A stretch of DNA of 64,000 nucleotides from WJMT01 sp964599635 (lineage in GTDB: Bacteria > Acidobacteriota > Aminicenantia > Aminicenantales > Aminicenantaceae): contig CAZRGM010000015.1 in NCBI GenBank assembly GCA_964599635.1, positions 101,539 through 165,538 of the forward strand, read 5' to 3'. Positions 8,038 through 16,433 of this stretch are shown here, one piece after another (position 1 is the stretch's first letter; the number at the start of each line of letters is the position of its first letter). The position numbers were made by a program, and so were the translations under genes. Below the pieces are notes generated by a model. The model saw only the letters and a list, made by a program, of their open reading frames with translations. It was not told the origin of the DNA and searched no databases.

Positions 8038-8922
8038 ATGTACAGAATAAAAGAAAAAATATACAAAGGAATATTCACTCTTCTGGCCTTTGCCTCCCTT
8101 GTTTTTCTGGTTGGAATCACCCTCACGCTGTTCATCGAAGGCCTTCCTGTATTCAAAGAGGTGGGTTTTTTTAATTTCATCTTTGGAAAAAGCTGGTATC
8201 CCACTTATGAGCCGCCAGAGTTTGGGATACTGTCCCTTATTCTGGGTTCTCTTTGGGTCACGGCAGGAGCGGTGTTTTTTTGCGTTCCCATAGGAGTTGG
8301 GAGTGCCCTTTTTATCAATGAGCTGGCTGGAAAAAGAGTGAAAGCTGTGCTCAAGCCCGTTATTGAAATCTTAGCCGGAATTCCATCTATTGTGTATGGC
8401 TTTTTCGGAATGGTGATTGTAGCTCCTTTTATTCAAAATCTTTTAAATCTTCCTGTAGGGCTCACCGCCTTTACAGGAAGTCTTATGCTGGGGATTATGG
8501 CGACTCCTACGGTCTGCAGTATTTCTGAAGATGCGCTCAGTTTTGTCCCCCGCAGTTTCCGGGAAGCTTCCTTGGCTGTTGGAGCCAACAGATGGCAGAC
8601 TTTAACTAGAGTGGTTCTTCCAGCCTCTGCTTCTGGAATTTCAACGTCTATCATCCTAGGCATGAGCCGAGCCGTTGGGGAGACCATGACAGTTTTAATG
8701 GTCACAGGGGGTGCTGCGGTCATCCCCCATACTTTTTTCCAACCCGTTAGGCCCATGACATCGACTATTGCTGCTGAGATGGGAGAAGCGGTTATGGGGA
8801 GTACGCATTATCATTCACTTTTTGCCATCGGACTCATTTTGTTTTTTATCACCCTGGTTTTTAACATCATAGCTGAACTGATAAGCAGAAGGTACAGAAT
8901 GAAACTGGGGTTGGGAAGATGA
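8038..8922 (+). CDS. pstC: Phosphate ABC transporter permease PstC
   Basis: 294 residues, six membrane helices. The ABC permease loop reads EASLAVGANRWQTLTRVVLPASASGI, shown here only in part; VGETMTVLMVTGGA is a PstC signature. It forms the inner-membrane channel with PstA. It follows pstS by 46 bases and overlaps pstA by four. Confidence 0.96.
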   Translation: MYRIKEKIYKGIFTLLAFASLVFLVGITLTLFIEGLPVFKEVGFFNFIFGKSWYPTYEPPEFGILSLILGSLWVTAGAVFFCVPIGVGSALFINELAGKRVKAVLKPVIEILAGIPSIVYGFFGMVIVAPFIQNLLNLPVGLTAFTGSLMLGIMATPTVCSISEDALSFVPRSFREASLAVGANRWQTLTRVVLPASASGISTSIILGMSRAVGETMTVLMVTGGAAVIPHTFFQPVRPMTSTIAAEMGEAVMGSTHYHSLFAIGLILFFITLVFNIIAELISRRYRMKLGLGR

Positions 8923-9770
8923 AAAAACAGATCAGCCAAAATATGGGATTTGGGCTTTTGTTTTTATGTATTGGAACTGCACTCTTTTTTCTGGGATCCA
9001 TTATTTATTTTATAGCTGTCAGAGGATTTAAAATACTTTCCTGGGATTTTCTCACTCAGGTGCCCAAGGAAGCCATGACTGCTGGAGGGGTCGCTCCAGC
9101 CATCGTGGGCACCTTTTATCTGACCATGGGAGCGATCATCATTGCTCTGCCTCTTGGATTGGCTTGCGCCATTTATTTAACCGAATATTCTCCCAAAGGC
9201 TTTGTTGTTAATATCATCCGCATGAGCATCAATAACCTAGCTGGAGTGCCGTCCGTGGTGTTTGGTCTTTTTGGGTTGGCTATATTTGTTAAGCTTTTTA
9301 ATTTTGGAGTTTCAATTCTGGCTGGATGCTGTACACTAGGAATACTCGTTCTCCCCCAAATCATTTCTGCTTCACAGGAAGCGCTTTTGGCGGTGCCTCA
9401 GTCTTATAGAGAAGCCTCTCTTGCTCTGGGGGCTACCCATTGGCAGACAATAAGAAGCACGGTGCTTCCTGCGGCGCTTCCGGGAATACTGACCGGTTTT
9501 ATTTTAAGTGTGGGTCGTGTGGTGGGTGAGACGGCTCCTATCCTTTTCACAGCCGCCACCTTTTATACAAGGGGTTTTCCCAAGTCCATTTTTTCGGAAG
9601 TGATGGCTTTACCCTATCATATATATGCACTCATGACAGAGGGAACCCATCCTCAGGAGCAGACTCAGATTGCTTATGGATGTGCCTTGATCCTTCTGGC
9701 AATGGTTCTTGCGATTTCGGCAGCGGCGATTATTATACGTCAGAAACATAGGAAGGCCTATGAGCAATAA
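8919..9770 (+). CDS. pstA: Phosphate ABC transporter permease PstA
   Basis: 283 residues, six membrane helices. The EAA loop includes EASLALGATHWQTIRSTVLP. NLAGVPSVVFGLFGLA and VGETAPILFTA are typical of PstA. It starts at an ATGA overlap with pstC and its end overlaps the start of pstB by 11 bases, indicating translational coupling. Confidence 0.96.
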   Translation: MKKQISQNMGFGLLFLCIGTALFFLGSIIYFIAVRGFKILSWDFLTQVPKEAMTAGGVAPAIVGTFYLTMGAIIIALPLGLACAIYLTEYSPKGFVVNIIRMSINNLAGVPSVVFGLFGLAIFVKLFNFGVSILAGCCTLGILVLPQIISASQEALLAVPQSYREASLALGATHWQTIRSTVLPAALPGILTGFILSVGRVVGETAPILFTAATFYTRGFPKSIFSEVMALPYHIYALMTEGTHPQEQTQIAYGCALILLAMVLAISAAAIIIRQKHRKAYEQ

Positions 9771-10521
9771 AGTAAAGATAAAAGTAGAAAAGGCCCACTT
9801 TTATTACGGCAAATCCTGTGCTTTGAAGGGCATAAGCATGGATATCTATGAAAATTTGGTCACCGCCATTATTGGGCCTTCAGGTTGTGGAAAGTCTACT
9901 TTTATTCGTTTATTCAACCGGATGAATGACTTGATTCCTAAAGCCCGATTCGAGGGGAAAATCTATTTGGATGGACACGATATTTACAGGACCAAAGTTG
10001 ATATTGTAGATATTCGAAGGAGGGTGGGGATGGTATTTCAAAAACCAAATCCATTTCCCAAAAGTATTTTCGACAATATTAGCTATGGACTCAAGGTTAA
10101 TGGAATGAAAAACAGAATAGCCATTGAAGAGAGAGTGGTTCAGTCTCTTAAAGATGCCGCGATATGGGATGAGGTCAAAGATAGACTGGATGAAAATGCT
10201 TTAGGATTGTCCGGGGGGCAGCAGCAGAGGCTTTGTATAGCCAGATGTCTGGCAGTCAAGCCTGAAGTGATTCTTTTTGATGAGCCAGCCGCGAGCCTGG
10301 ATCCAATATCCACTAAGAAAATTGAAGAGCTCATTGAACAGCTCAGAAACAAATACACCATTGTGATTGTCACTCATAATATGCAGCAGGCGGCCAGAAT
10401 TTCTCAGTACACTGTTTTTCTTTATATAGGGAAGTTGATAGAGTATGCGCCCACAGATGAGCTTTTTACTGTGCCGAAAAACAAAATGACAGAAGACTAT
10501 CTAACAGGAAAATTTGGATAA
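9760..10521 (+). CDS. pstB: Phosphate ABC transporter ATPase PstB
   Basis: 253 residues. Walker A GPSGCGKST at 39-47, Q-loop MVFQKPNPFPKSI, signature LSGGQQQRLCIARCLA, Walker B VILFDEPAASLDP, H-loop IVTHNMQQAARIS. The PNPFPKSI stretch is specific to PstB. The chosen ATG begins MSNKVKIKV; an upstream in-frame start at 9709 would lie deep inside pstA and add 17 unlikely residues. Confidence 0.97.
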   Translation: MSNKVKIKVEKAHFYYGKSCALKGISMDIYENLVTAIIGPSGCGKSTFIRLFNRMNDLIPKARFEGKIYLDGHDIYRTKVDIVDIRRRVGMVFQKPNPFPKSIFDNISYGLKVNGMKNRIAIEERVVQSLKDAAIWDEVKDRLDENALGLSGGQQQRLCIARCLAVKPEVILFDEPAASLDPISTKKIEELIEQLRNKYTIVIVTHNMQQAARISQYTVFLYIGKLIEYAPTDELFTVPKNKMTEDYLTGKFG

Positions 10522-10556
10522 AAAATTTATGAAGAATTTAGCTACAGGAGGAGAAG

Positions 10557-11213
10557 GTGCTGGAAAAAGAAGTGATTTCATTAAAAAAGAGAATCATTGA
10601 GTACGCCACTTTTGTGGAACAAATGATTATGAACAGCATTCAGGGATTGATAGATAGAAAAGAGGAGATGCTTAAAGAAGTCATCGAAAGTCAAGAGCCA
10701 AAAGCCAATGAAATGGAAATTGACATAGAAGAACAGGCTACAGTGGTTATGGCCAAATTTCAGCCTAAAGCCAAAGATCTCCGTCTCATATTAATGATAC
10801 TCAAAATGAATAATGATCTGGAAAGAATGGCTGATCATGCGGTTAATATTGCTGAAAGGAGTCACTTTCTCATCAAAAATCCTATGGTCAAGCCTCTTAT
10901 AGACATTCCTAAAGCGGCTGATATAACGATCCAAATGCTCAGAGACAGCATAGATTCGTTTGTCAAAGAAGATTCCCAATTAGCCAAAAGTGTTTGTGAA
11001 AGAGATAACAAGATAGATAATCTGAACAACCAGATATTTAGGGAGCTCATCACCTATATGTTTTCAGACCCCTCCACGATAGAGCGTTCCATCAAACTTA
11101 TTCAGATTGCCAACAATTTCGAACGCATAGCTGATTTAGCCACAAATATTTGTGAAGATGTGATCTATATCGTGGAAGGAAGGGTGATCAAACATCACAG
11201 AGATGAAGAATAA
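10557..11213 (+). CDS. phoU: Phosphate uptake regulator PhoU
   Basis: 218 residues, two PhoU three-helix domains. Metal-binding repeats are visible as DLERMADHAVNIAE and NNFERIADLATNICEDV. PhoU couples Pst activity to the phosphate sensor kinase and damps the Pho response. The start codon is GTG, just after AGGAGGAGAA. Last gene of the operon; a repeat copy follows about 100 bases later. Confidence 0.96.
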   Translation: MLEKEVISLKKRIIEYATFVEQMIMNSIQGLIDRKEEMLKEVIESQEPKANEMEIDIEEQATVVMAKFQPKAKDLRLILMILKMNNDLERMADHAVNIAERSHFLIKNPMVKPLIDIPKAADITIQMLRDSIDSFVKEDSQLAKSVCERDNKIDNLNNQIFRELITYMFSDPSTIERSIKLIQIANNFERIADLATNICEDVIYIVEGRVIKHHRDEE

Positions 11214-11313
11214 GGATCTCTTGTTTCAATAAGTTTCCACCCAATTGTCCCTCTTTTTTCTTTTTTGATGAATCCTTATATCTTCTCTAAAATATGAATC
11301 AAAACATATATAA

Positions 11314-11448
11314 CCTGGATTATTCACAAGTCAAGATTGCAAAGAACATAAAAAAAATGATCCATTCATTATTCTTGAAAAAATCATGCCTATCGCTGAA
11401 AATGAAAAAATAATGAATACATCGCCATTTTTTATGAATAGGCAAGGA
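11314..11448 (+). repeat. Intergenic repeat family, copy D
   Basis: 135 bases. Left end CCTGGATTATTCACAAG and AAGATTGC; right end ACATCGCCATTTTTTATGAA then TAGGCAAGG. The interior GATTTTTTCAAGAATAATGA (minus strand) matches the copy at 63903. It ends 13 bases before the glycerate kinase ATG and so may contribute to its ribosome-binding region (AAGG at 11445). Confidence 0.85.
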
Positions 11449-11461
11449 TAATAAAGACAAG

Positions 11462-12817
11462 ATGTTAAAAAAACAGAGATTGAGTTCAGATTTATTGAAA
11501 TATGCCGAGGAGATAACCTCAGCTGCCCTGAATGAGGTATCGCCTCAAAATCTTATCAAAGATAAAATTTTTCTAAAACAGGAACAGCTTTTTATTTCTG
11601 GGGATAAATTTGACCTAAAAGATTTTAAAGATATCATTGTGGTGGCTTTTGGGAAATCAGCTCCGGAAATGGCTGAAAGTATGATTCGGGTACTGGGCAA
11701 CAGGATAAAAGGAGGTATTTGTGTGAGTCAAAAAGAAAATCAAGAAAACTTATCCCCGTTGACGTATGTGAAAGCCTCCCATCCTCTTCCAGATTTAAAC
11801 AGCGTTAAAGCGGCCCAAAAAATATTATCTTTGGCTCAAAAAATGAGTGACAAAGACCTTTTGATTGTTCTTATATCAGGGGGAGGATCTTCTCATGTAT
11901 GCCTTCCTCCTCCTGAGGTGAGTTTAAAGGAAAAAAGAAGCGTGATTAAAAATTTACTTCATGCTGGAGCTGGGATTAAAGAGCTCAATACAGTGCGGAA
12001 GCATGTTTCCCTTATTAAAGGGGGAAGGCTGGCAAGGGCTGCCTTCCCTGCTTCAGTTATAAGTCTCTATATATCTGATGTCATAGGAAATGATCTAGAG
12101 ACCATTGCCTCTGGGCCTACCCATTGGGATTCCTCTACTTATCAAGACTCAGTCAATATATTAAAAAAGCATCATCTCTGGGAGTTTTCTCCAGAATCTA
12201 TAAAAAAATTACTGGAGAAAGGTATGAAGAGAGAAGTTTTTGAAAGTGTTAAAAAAGGGGATCCGACCTTAAGAAAAACCCAAAATTATATTTTAGGTGG
12301 TAATCAGGATGCTTTAAGAGCAGCGGCTGCAAAGGCGTCTCAAATAGGATTTAACACATCGATCCTCTCTTCTTCTGAACAGGGAGAAGCAAGAGAAAGA
12401 GCTCAGGATTATTTTTCATTTTTCTTGAATATTAGAGAACAGGTCAGTCTGGATTGCAGGCCTATATGCCTTCTTTCAGGCGGTGAGTTAACGGTTACTG
12501 TCAAAGGCCGTGGAAAAGGAGGCCGAAATCAGGAATTTGTTCTTGCCTTTGTCAAAGAAGCAAAACTTTTTGGGACTAACGAGGGAGGATGGATTATTTT
12601 AAGCTTAAATACAGATGGGATAGATGGAACTACAGATGCGGCAGGAGCATGGGCTTCCCTGGAAACACTCAGCAGAATGGAAGAGATGTGTTTTGATACA
12701 GAGCCCTTTCTTGCCAATAATGATTCTTATCATTTTTTCAAACGAATAGGAGGATTAATAAAGACAGGGCCGACTCAAACCAATGTGATGGATCTTCGAA
12801 TGTTGATTGTACAATAA
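11462..12817 (+). CDS. gckA: Glycerate 2-kinase (GckA/MOFRL family)
   Basis: 451 residues. N-terminal DUF4147 domain about 1-260 (VVAFGKSAPEMAESM, SHPLPD, LIVLISGGGSS, ELNTVRKHVSLIKGGRLA, SDVIGNDLETIASGPT) and C-terminal MOFRL domain about 320-440 (SGGELTVTVKGRGKGGRNQE, NTDGIDGTTDAAGA). The family phosphorylates D-glycerate to 2-phosphoglycerate, feeding glycolysis, consistent with a PPDK gene elsewhere in the window. The start lacks a clear Shine-Dalgarno site and lies just after repeat copy D. Confidence 0.92.
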   Translation: MLKKQRLSSDLLKYAEEITSAALNEVSPQNLIKDKIFLKQEQLFISGDKFDLKDFKDIIVVAFGKSAPEMAESMIRVLGNRIKGGICVSQKENQENLSPLTYVKASHPLPDLNSVKAAQKILSLAQKMSDKDLLIVLISGGGSSHVCLPPPEVSLKEKRSVIKNLLHAGAGIKELNTVRKHVSLIKGGRLARAAFPASVISLYISDVIGNDLETIASGPTHWDSSTYQDSVNILKKHHLWEFSPESIKKLLEKGMKREVFESVKKGDPTLRKTQNYILGGNQDALRAAAAKASQIGFNTSILSSSEQGEARERAQDYFSFFLNIREQVSLDCRPICLLSGGELTVTVKGRGKGGRNQEFVLAFVKEAKLFGTNEGGWIILSLNTDGIDGTTDAAGAWASLETLSRMEEMCFDTEPFLANNDSYHFFKRIGGLIKTGPTQTNVMDLRMLIVQ

Positions 12818-12989
12818 GGGAGGAGCCTAAAAGTTACGGAATCAAAATGATTTTTATGGATAATTTTATCTTGTATATTATCTGTAAATTTATTATGTTA
12901 AAGAACAGCCTTATTCATAAAAATAGGATGTGATGTTGTCTTGCTGACTCCAGTTTAGACAGTGAATTGACTGATAGTTGAGGATTATT

Positions 12990-13451
12990 ATGGGGAAAGA
13001 TTGGATAGTTGAATTAGCAAACTTTTTTGAGGAATTAAGAATCCTCAAAGTAAGCAAGCAGGAAGCTTTGAAAAGCTTTAGTCAGTTCTGTGAGTTTGTG
13101 GTGGAGCCTGCTTTTGAAAATTTAGAAGATGAACTTGCTCAGTATGGAATTAAATCTAAGATCATAAAGATAAAAAACAAATCTATTGCGTTTCAGATAA
13201 ATTTTAGAAAATCAAAGATAGGCCATTTTAAATATATCATCTTACTTCCTCAAGGGGCTCTTAATCTGAGGTTAAAATTGAAATTAAGAAGCAGAAAAAC
13301 AAAAAGAAGTGATGCTGAAGAAAAAGAAGTCAGATTCATGAAAGAAATAGATCCGAACCATATCCTTGATTTAGATAAAGAAGAAGTCATTCAGGATGTT
13401 ATTAAAAAATACAGGGATTTCATTTACGAATCTGAAGCTGTTATGGAATAG
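12990..13451 (+). CDS. Hypothetical protein, no recognised family
   Basis: 153 residues, charged and soluble, with no signal peptide or membrane helix. The N-terminal half is helical; the middle has alternating strands (KSKIIKIKNKSIAFQINF, FKYIILLPQG) and a basic stretch LRLKLKLRSRKTKRS; the C-terminus is acidic and helical. I do not recognise it. The ATG is chosen because GAGG sits eight bases upstream; a TTG four codons earlier (12978) is possible. It stands between glycerate kinase and pgeF. Confidence 0.7.
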   Translation: MGKDWIVELANFFEELRILKVSKQEALKSFSQFCEFVVEPAFENLEDELAQYGIKSKIIKIKNKSIAFQINFRKSKIGHFKYIILLPQGALNLRLKLKLRSRKTKRSDAEEKEVRFMKEIDPNHILDLDKEEVIQDVIKKYRDFIYESEAVME

Positions 13452-13488
13452 ATAACGGTTCATAAACATTAGTTTTTATTCAAAAAAG

Positions 13489-14193
13489 ATGAAAAGAAAC
13501 GAGAAAATGAAGATGATTCAGGTCCCTTTTTTTAAGGATTTACCGTTTCTTGTTCATGGATTTGGCACAAGGTATCTGACTGAAGAGTTCTTAAATACCA
13601 GCTCTAGGTATAAAAATTTTAGAAAACTGTATCTGGATCAGAAACATTCGGATACGATACATTGTATTGACAGAGAATTCTTTGTGAGTCTAGAGGGCGA
13701 CGGCTTGATTACAGATATTCCACATGTTATTCTTATCATCAAAACAGCTGATTGTCTTCCTGCTCTATTAGTGGATGTGGATAAGAAAGTGATAGGGGCT
13801 GTTCACTGTGGATGGAGAGGGACGGGGAAAAAAATTATTCAAAAAGCTTTAAAAATGATGGCAGAACGATACTTGAGTCGTTATTCGTCTCTATGGGTTG
13901 CCCTGGGCCCTTGTATTTGTGGAAAATGTTATGAAGTGGGGACAGACGTCGTTCGTTATTTTGAAGATAGGAACATTCCATTGAATGTTTTTAAGAAGCA
14001 TCCCGAAGATGCCAAGAAATATTTTCTTGATTTAAGAAAGGCTAACCAGATACAATTGCAAGAACTGGGTGTTAAAAAAGACAAAATACAGCAAGTTGGT
14101 ATCTGTACCTATGGCGACAGAAATTTCTTGTCTTACAGACGGGATAGGAGCGATAATCGCCGAATGTTGAGTTTTATAGGCCTTTCGTTTTGA
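13489..14193 (+). CDS. pgeF: Multicopper polyphenol oxidase-fold purine nucleoside phosphorylase, YfiH/PgeF family
   Basis: 234 residues. Hallmarks: LVHGFGTR near the start, KTADCLPALLVD, AVHCGWRGTGKKII and LGPCICGKCYEVG, with His, Cys and Cys-His residues of the zinc site. Family proteins were first called laccase-like and later shown to phosphorolyse purine nucleosides; in E. coli the homologue also edits peptidoglycan precursors. Start may be here or at an ATG six codons on (13507). It lies 25 bases before purC. Confidence 0.9.
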   Translation: MKRNEKMKMIQVPFFKDLPFLVHGFGTRYLTEEFLNTSSRYKNFRKLYLDQKHSDTIHCIDREFFVSLEGDGLITDIPHVILIIKTADCLPALLVDVDKKVIGAVHCGWRGTGKKIIQKALKMMAERYLSRYSSLWVALGPCICGKCYEVGTDVVRYFEDRNIPLNVFKKHPEDAKKYFLDLRKANQIQLQELGVKKDKIQQVGICTYGDRNFLSYRRDRSDNRRMLSFIGLSF

Positions 14194-14218
14194 TTTGGGA
14201 AAATGAGATGAGGGTAAA

Positions 14219-15109
14219 ATGGGGAAAAAATATTCAGATATAAACATACCTAATTTAAAATTATTCAAAAAAGGGAAAGTCAGAGATATTTATGAAATTG
14301 AAGATAAGCTTCTTTTTGTAGCGTCAGACAGGATATCTGCTTTTGATTATGTGCTTCCTTCCCTTATTCCGGATAAAGGCAAAGTTTTGACACAGCTTTC
14401 GAAATTTTGGTTTGAATTTACGTCTTTGGTCTGTCCGAATCATATGCTCACAGCAAATTTTGAAGAGTTTCCTGAGTTCCTTAAAAAATACAAAACTGTG
14501 CTGGATAAACGTTCAATGCTGGTTAAAAAAACTGAAGTGATACCCATTGAATGCATTGTGAGAGGATACCTTTCTGGTTCAGCATGGAGAGATTACCAGA
14601 AAGAGGGAAGAGTCAGTGGAATCAAACTTCCCTCAGGTCTTAAAGAATCAAGCCAGCTTGATAATGCGCTCTTTACTCCCTCAACCAAAGCCGAACAGGG
14701 ACATGATGAAAACATCTCCTTTAAAACCATGCAAAAAGAAGTCGGAGTCAAAACGGCTCAGAAAATAAAAGAGGTCAGCATTGCGCTTTATCAAAAAGCA
14801 TCTCTTCATGCCTTATCCAAAGGAGTATTGATCGCAGATACAAAATTTGAATTTGGTTTGAAAGAGGGCGAGCTGATTTTGATAGATGAGATTTTTACTC
14901 CTGATTCATCTAGGTTCTGGCCGGTGGACAGTTATGCTCCTGGAGGGCCTCAGCCCAGCCTTGATAAGCAGTTTGTAAGAGACTATCTTGAAAGCACAAA
15001 CTGGGATAAAAATTCGCCTCCCCCAGAACTTCCAGAATCTATAGTCAATCAGACTGTTAAAAGATATAAAGAGATTTATTTTAAGCTGACAGAAAAAGAT
15101 AGATTATAA
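14219..15109 (+). CDS. purC: Phosphoribosylaminoimidazole-succinocarboxamide synthase
   Basis: 296 residues, matching the longer yeast-Ade1-like SAICAR synthase subtype. Motifs: KKGKVRDIYEI at the N-terminus, ASDRISAFDYVLP, ECIVRGYLSGSAWRDY, LIADTKFEFG, LIDEIFTPDSSRFWP. It joins aspartate to CAIR in purine synthesis with ATP. GAGGG lies seven bases before the ATG. No other pur gene is in the window. Confidence 0.96.
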   Translation: MGKKYSDINIPNLKLFKKGKVRDIYEIEDKLLFVASDRISAFDYVLPSLIPDKGKVLTQLSKFWFEFTSLVCPNHMLTANFEEFPEFLKKYKTVLDKRSMLVKKTEVIPIECIVRGYLSGSAWRDYQKEGRVSGIKLPSGLKESSQLDNALFTPSTKAEQGHDENISFKTMQKEVGVKTAQKIKEVSIALYQKASLHALSKGVLIADTKFEFGLKEGELILIDEIFTPDSSRFWPVDSYAPGGPQPSLDKQFVRDYLESTNWDKNSPPPELPESIVNQTVKRYKEIYFKLTEKDRL

Positions 15110-15183
15110 AAACTCATGTTTTATAGAAAGAGTCAAGAAGGGAGAAAAAGGATGATTAAGAAATTAAGGAAGAGGAGGGATTC

Positions 15184-15720
15184 ATGGTTTTAAATTGGCT
15201 GGATGTTATACTGCTTGTTATCCTTGTTATCACAATTATCCTAGGTCTCATCAAAGGATTAGTGAGACAATTGATTGGGATTTTAGCGGTCATCGTGGGG
15301 GTGATACTGGCCATGGCTTATTATCCTTATGTTTCGCAGCTCATTAAACCGCTCTTTAAAAATGAATCGCTGGCTCACTTTTTAGGGTTTTTGGTCATAT
15401 TCGTCTTAACTCTTATTCTTGGCTGGATTATCGCAAGACTGTTTTCTAAAGTCATGAAAGGTTCTTTAAAGTTTTTTAATCATCTTTTAGGAGGAGGGAT
15501 TGGGCTTATCAAAGGGATTCTCATATGCGGTGTCCTCATTTTCGCCCTGCTTGTTTTCCCTGTTCAGAATAAAGCTTTAGAGGAATCAGAACTGGTGCCC
15601 TATTGCCTTAAAGCTACCCGGGCAGCCGTCGGCTTGATTCCTTCAGAGCTTAAAGAAAAATTTAATAAAGCTTATCATGATATCGTAAAGAAAGGGGAGG
15701 AAGATGCCAAAAGAGTTTGA
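15184..15720 (+). CDS. cvpA: CvpA family inner-membrane protein
   Basis: 178 residues with four predicted helices. N-terminus NWLDVILLVILVITIILGLI then KGLVRQLIGIL fits the CvpA family (PF02674), linked in E. coli to colicin V production and envelope homeostasis. AGGAGGGA precedes the ATG. Its last 17 bases overlap the Fis-like gene, so the two are likely coupled. Confidence 0.85.
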   Translation: MVLNWLDVILLVILVITIILGLIKGLVRQLIGILAVIVGVILAMAYYPYVSQLIKPLFKNESLAHFLGFLVIFVLTLILGWIIARLFSKVMKGSLKFFNHLLGGGIGLIKGILICGVLIFALLVFPVQNKALEESELVPYCLKATRAAVGLIPSELKEKFNKAYHDIVKKGEEDAKRV

Positions 15721-15931
15721 AGATCTTTCTCTGCATCATAAGATGGAAATTTTGATTCAAGAACTGGTTAAGAATGAAATTCCAATCAAAGAAGCCCTGA
15801 GAGAATTTGAAAAGATTTATATTGAAACAACCCAAAAAAGATATCATGGGAATAAGACAAAAACGGCTGAAGCTCTAGGAATCCACCGAAATACTCTCTA
15901 CAATTTATGTAAAGCTCTTAAAGTCAAATAA
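15704..15931 (+). CDS. Small Fis-type helix-turn-helix DNA-binding protein
   Basis: 75 residues. The C-terminal half, about 38-75, is a Fis-family HTH: HGNKTKTAEALGIHRNTLYN. The N-terminal half is helical and could dimerise. It resembles a stand-alone version of the DNA-binding domain found at the end of sigma-54 activators. GGGGAGGA precedes the ATG. It overlaps cvpA and precedes the heat-shock operon; target genes are unknown. Confidence 0.85.
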   Translation: MPKEFEDLSLHHKMEILIQELVKNEIPIKEALREFEKIYIETTQKRYHGNKTKTAEALGIHRNTLYNLCKALKVK

Positions 15932-16003
15932 GTTTGAATTTCATCGAGCTCCCGCCAAGCTCGGCTCATGAATAAGACAAAATTAAAACATCGTCTTAAA
16001 AAA

Positions 16004-16030
16004 TTAGCAGTTTATAACCAAGGCTGCTAA
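16004..16030 (+). promoter_or_regulatory. Degenerate second CIRCE-like inverted repeat
   Basis: TTAGCAGTT, nine bases, GGCTGCTAA: the same 9-9-9 layout as CIRCE with seven of nine arm positions paired. Its centre is 72 bases upstream of the main CIRCE. A run of A residues follows, so a weak terminator for the Fis-like gene is an alternative. Confidence 0.5.
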
Positions 16031-16048
16031 AAAAATCTCTTTTTGCTA

Positions 16049-16077
16049 TTGACATATCATAAGTTTTTGGCTATATT
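16049..16077 (+). promoter_or_regulatory. Sigma-70 promoter of groES-groEL
   Basis: TTGACA, 17 bases, TATATT. The -10 box shares its last two bases with the left arm of the CIRCE element, the classic geometry for HrcA repression. Predicted transcript start about 16084. Confidence 0.88.
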
Positions 16078-16102
16078 AGCAATCATTATATGAGATTGCT
16101 AA
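16076..16102 (+). promoter_or_regulatory. CIRCE operator variant
   Basis: TTAGCAATC, nine bases (ATTATATGA), GATTGCTAA: a perfect 9-bp inverted repeat with 9-bp spacing. The consensus CIRCE arms are TTAGCACTC and GAGTGCTAA; this has A for C at arm position 7 with the compensating change on the other side. HrcA is the expected repressor; no hrcA is in the window. Confidence 0.9.
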
Positions 16103-16126
16103 AATTTTAAAAAAAAGGAGGTCTAA

Positions 16127-16411
16127 ATGAAAGTCAGTCCTTTACATGACAGAGTACTTTTAAAACGTCTTGAAGAAAAAGAGACAAAAAAAGGCGGGAT
16201 TATAATCCCGGATACAGCCAAAGAGAAACCGCTCGAAGCCGAAGTTATAGAAGTTGGAAAGGGTCGGATCGAGGGAGAAAAGGTTATTCCTCTTGAAGTT
16301 AAAAGAGGAGATAAAGTATTGGTCGGGAAATTCAGTGGGACAGAAGTTCAGATTGATGATGTTGAATACGTCATTGTTCGAGAAGAAGAAATTTTGGCTA
16401 AAATTAAATAG
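16127..16411 (+). CDS. groES: Co-chaperonin GroES
   Basis: 94 residues. SPLHDRVLLKRLEEKETKKG, GGIIIPDTAKEKP (mobile loop) and EDDVEY-like C-terminal strand (VQIDDVEYVIVREEEILA) identify Cpn10. It caps GroEL. AAAGGAGG precedes the ATG, and the CIRCE-controlled promoter lies just upstream. Confidence 0.98.
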   Translation: MKVSPLHDRVLLKRLEEKETKKGGIIIPDTAKEKPLEAEVIEVGKGRIEGEKVIPLEVKRGDKVLVGKFSGTEVQIDDVEYVIVREEEILAKIK

Positions 16412-16433
16412 TTTTTAGAAAGGAGAAACTAAA

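Noticed and set aside
5859..11213. phoB/phoR or another Pho regulator beside the pst operon
   Set aside because: All genes here are assigned to porin, pstSCAB and phoU; no response regulator or kinase is present in the window.
12910..12969. TTATTCATAAAAATAGGATG resembling the repeat family's left end
   Set aside because: Only about 20 bases match loosely and no opposite end follows; AT-rich chance similarity cannot be excluded.
15946..15990. GGCTCATGAATAAGAC and, at 27749, GGCTCGTGAATCGTCC, similar to the repeat's TGACTCGTGAATAATTCA end
   Set aside because: Matches are short and lack the rest of the element.
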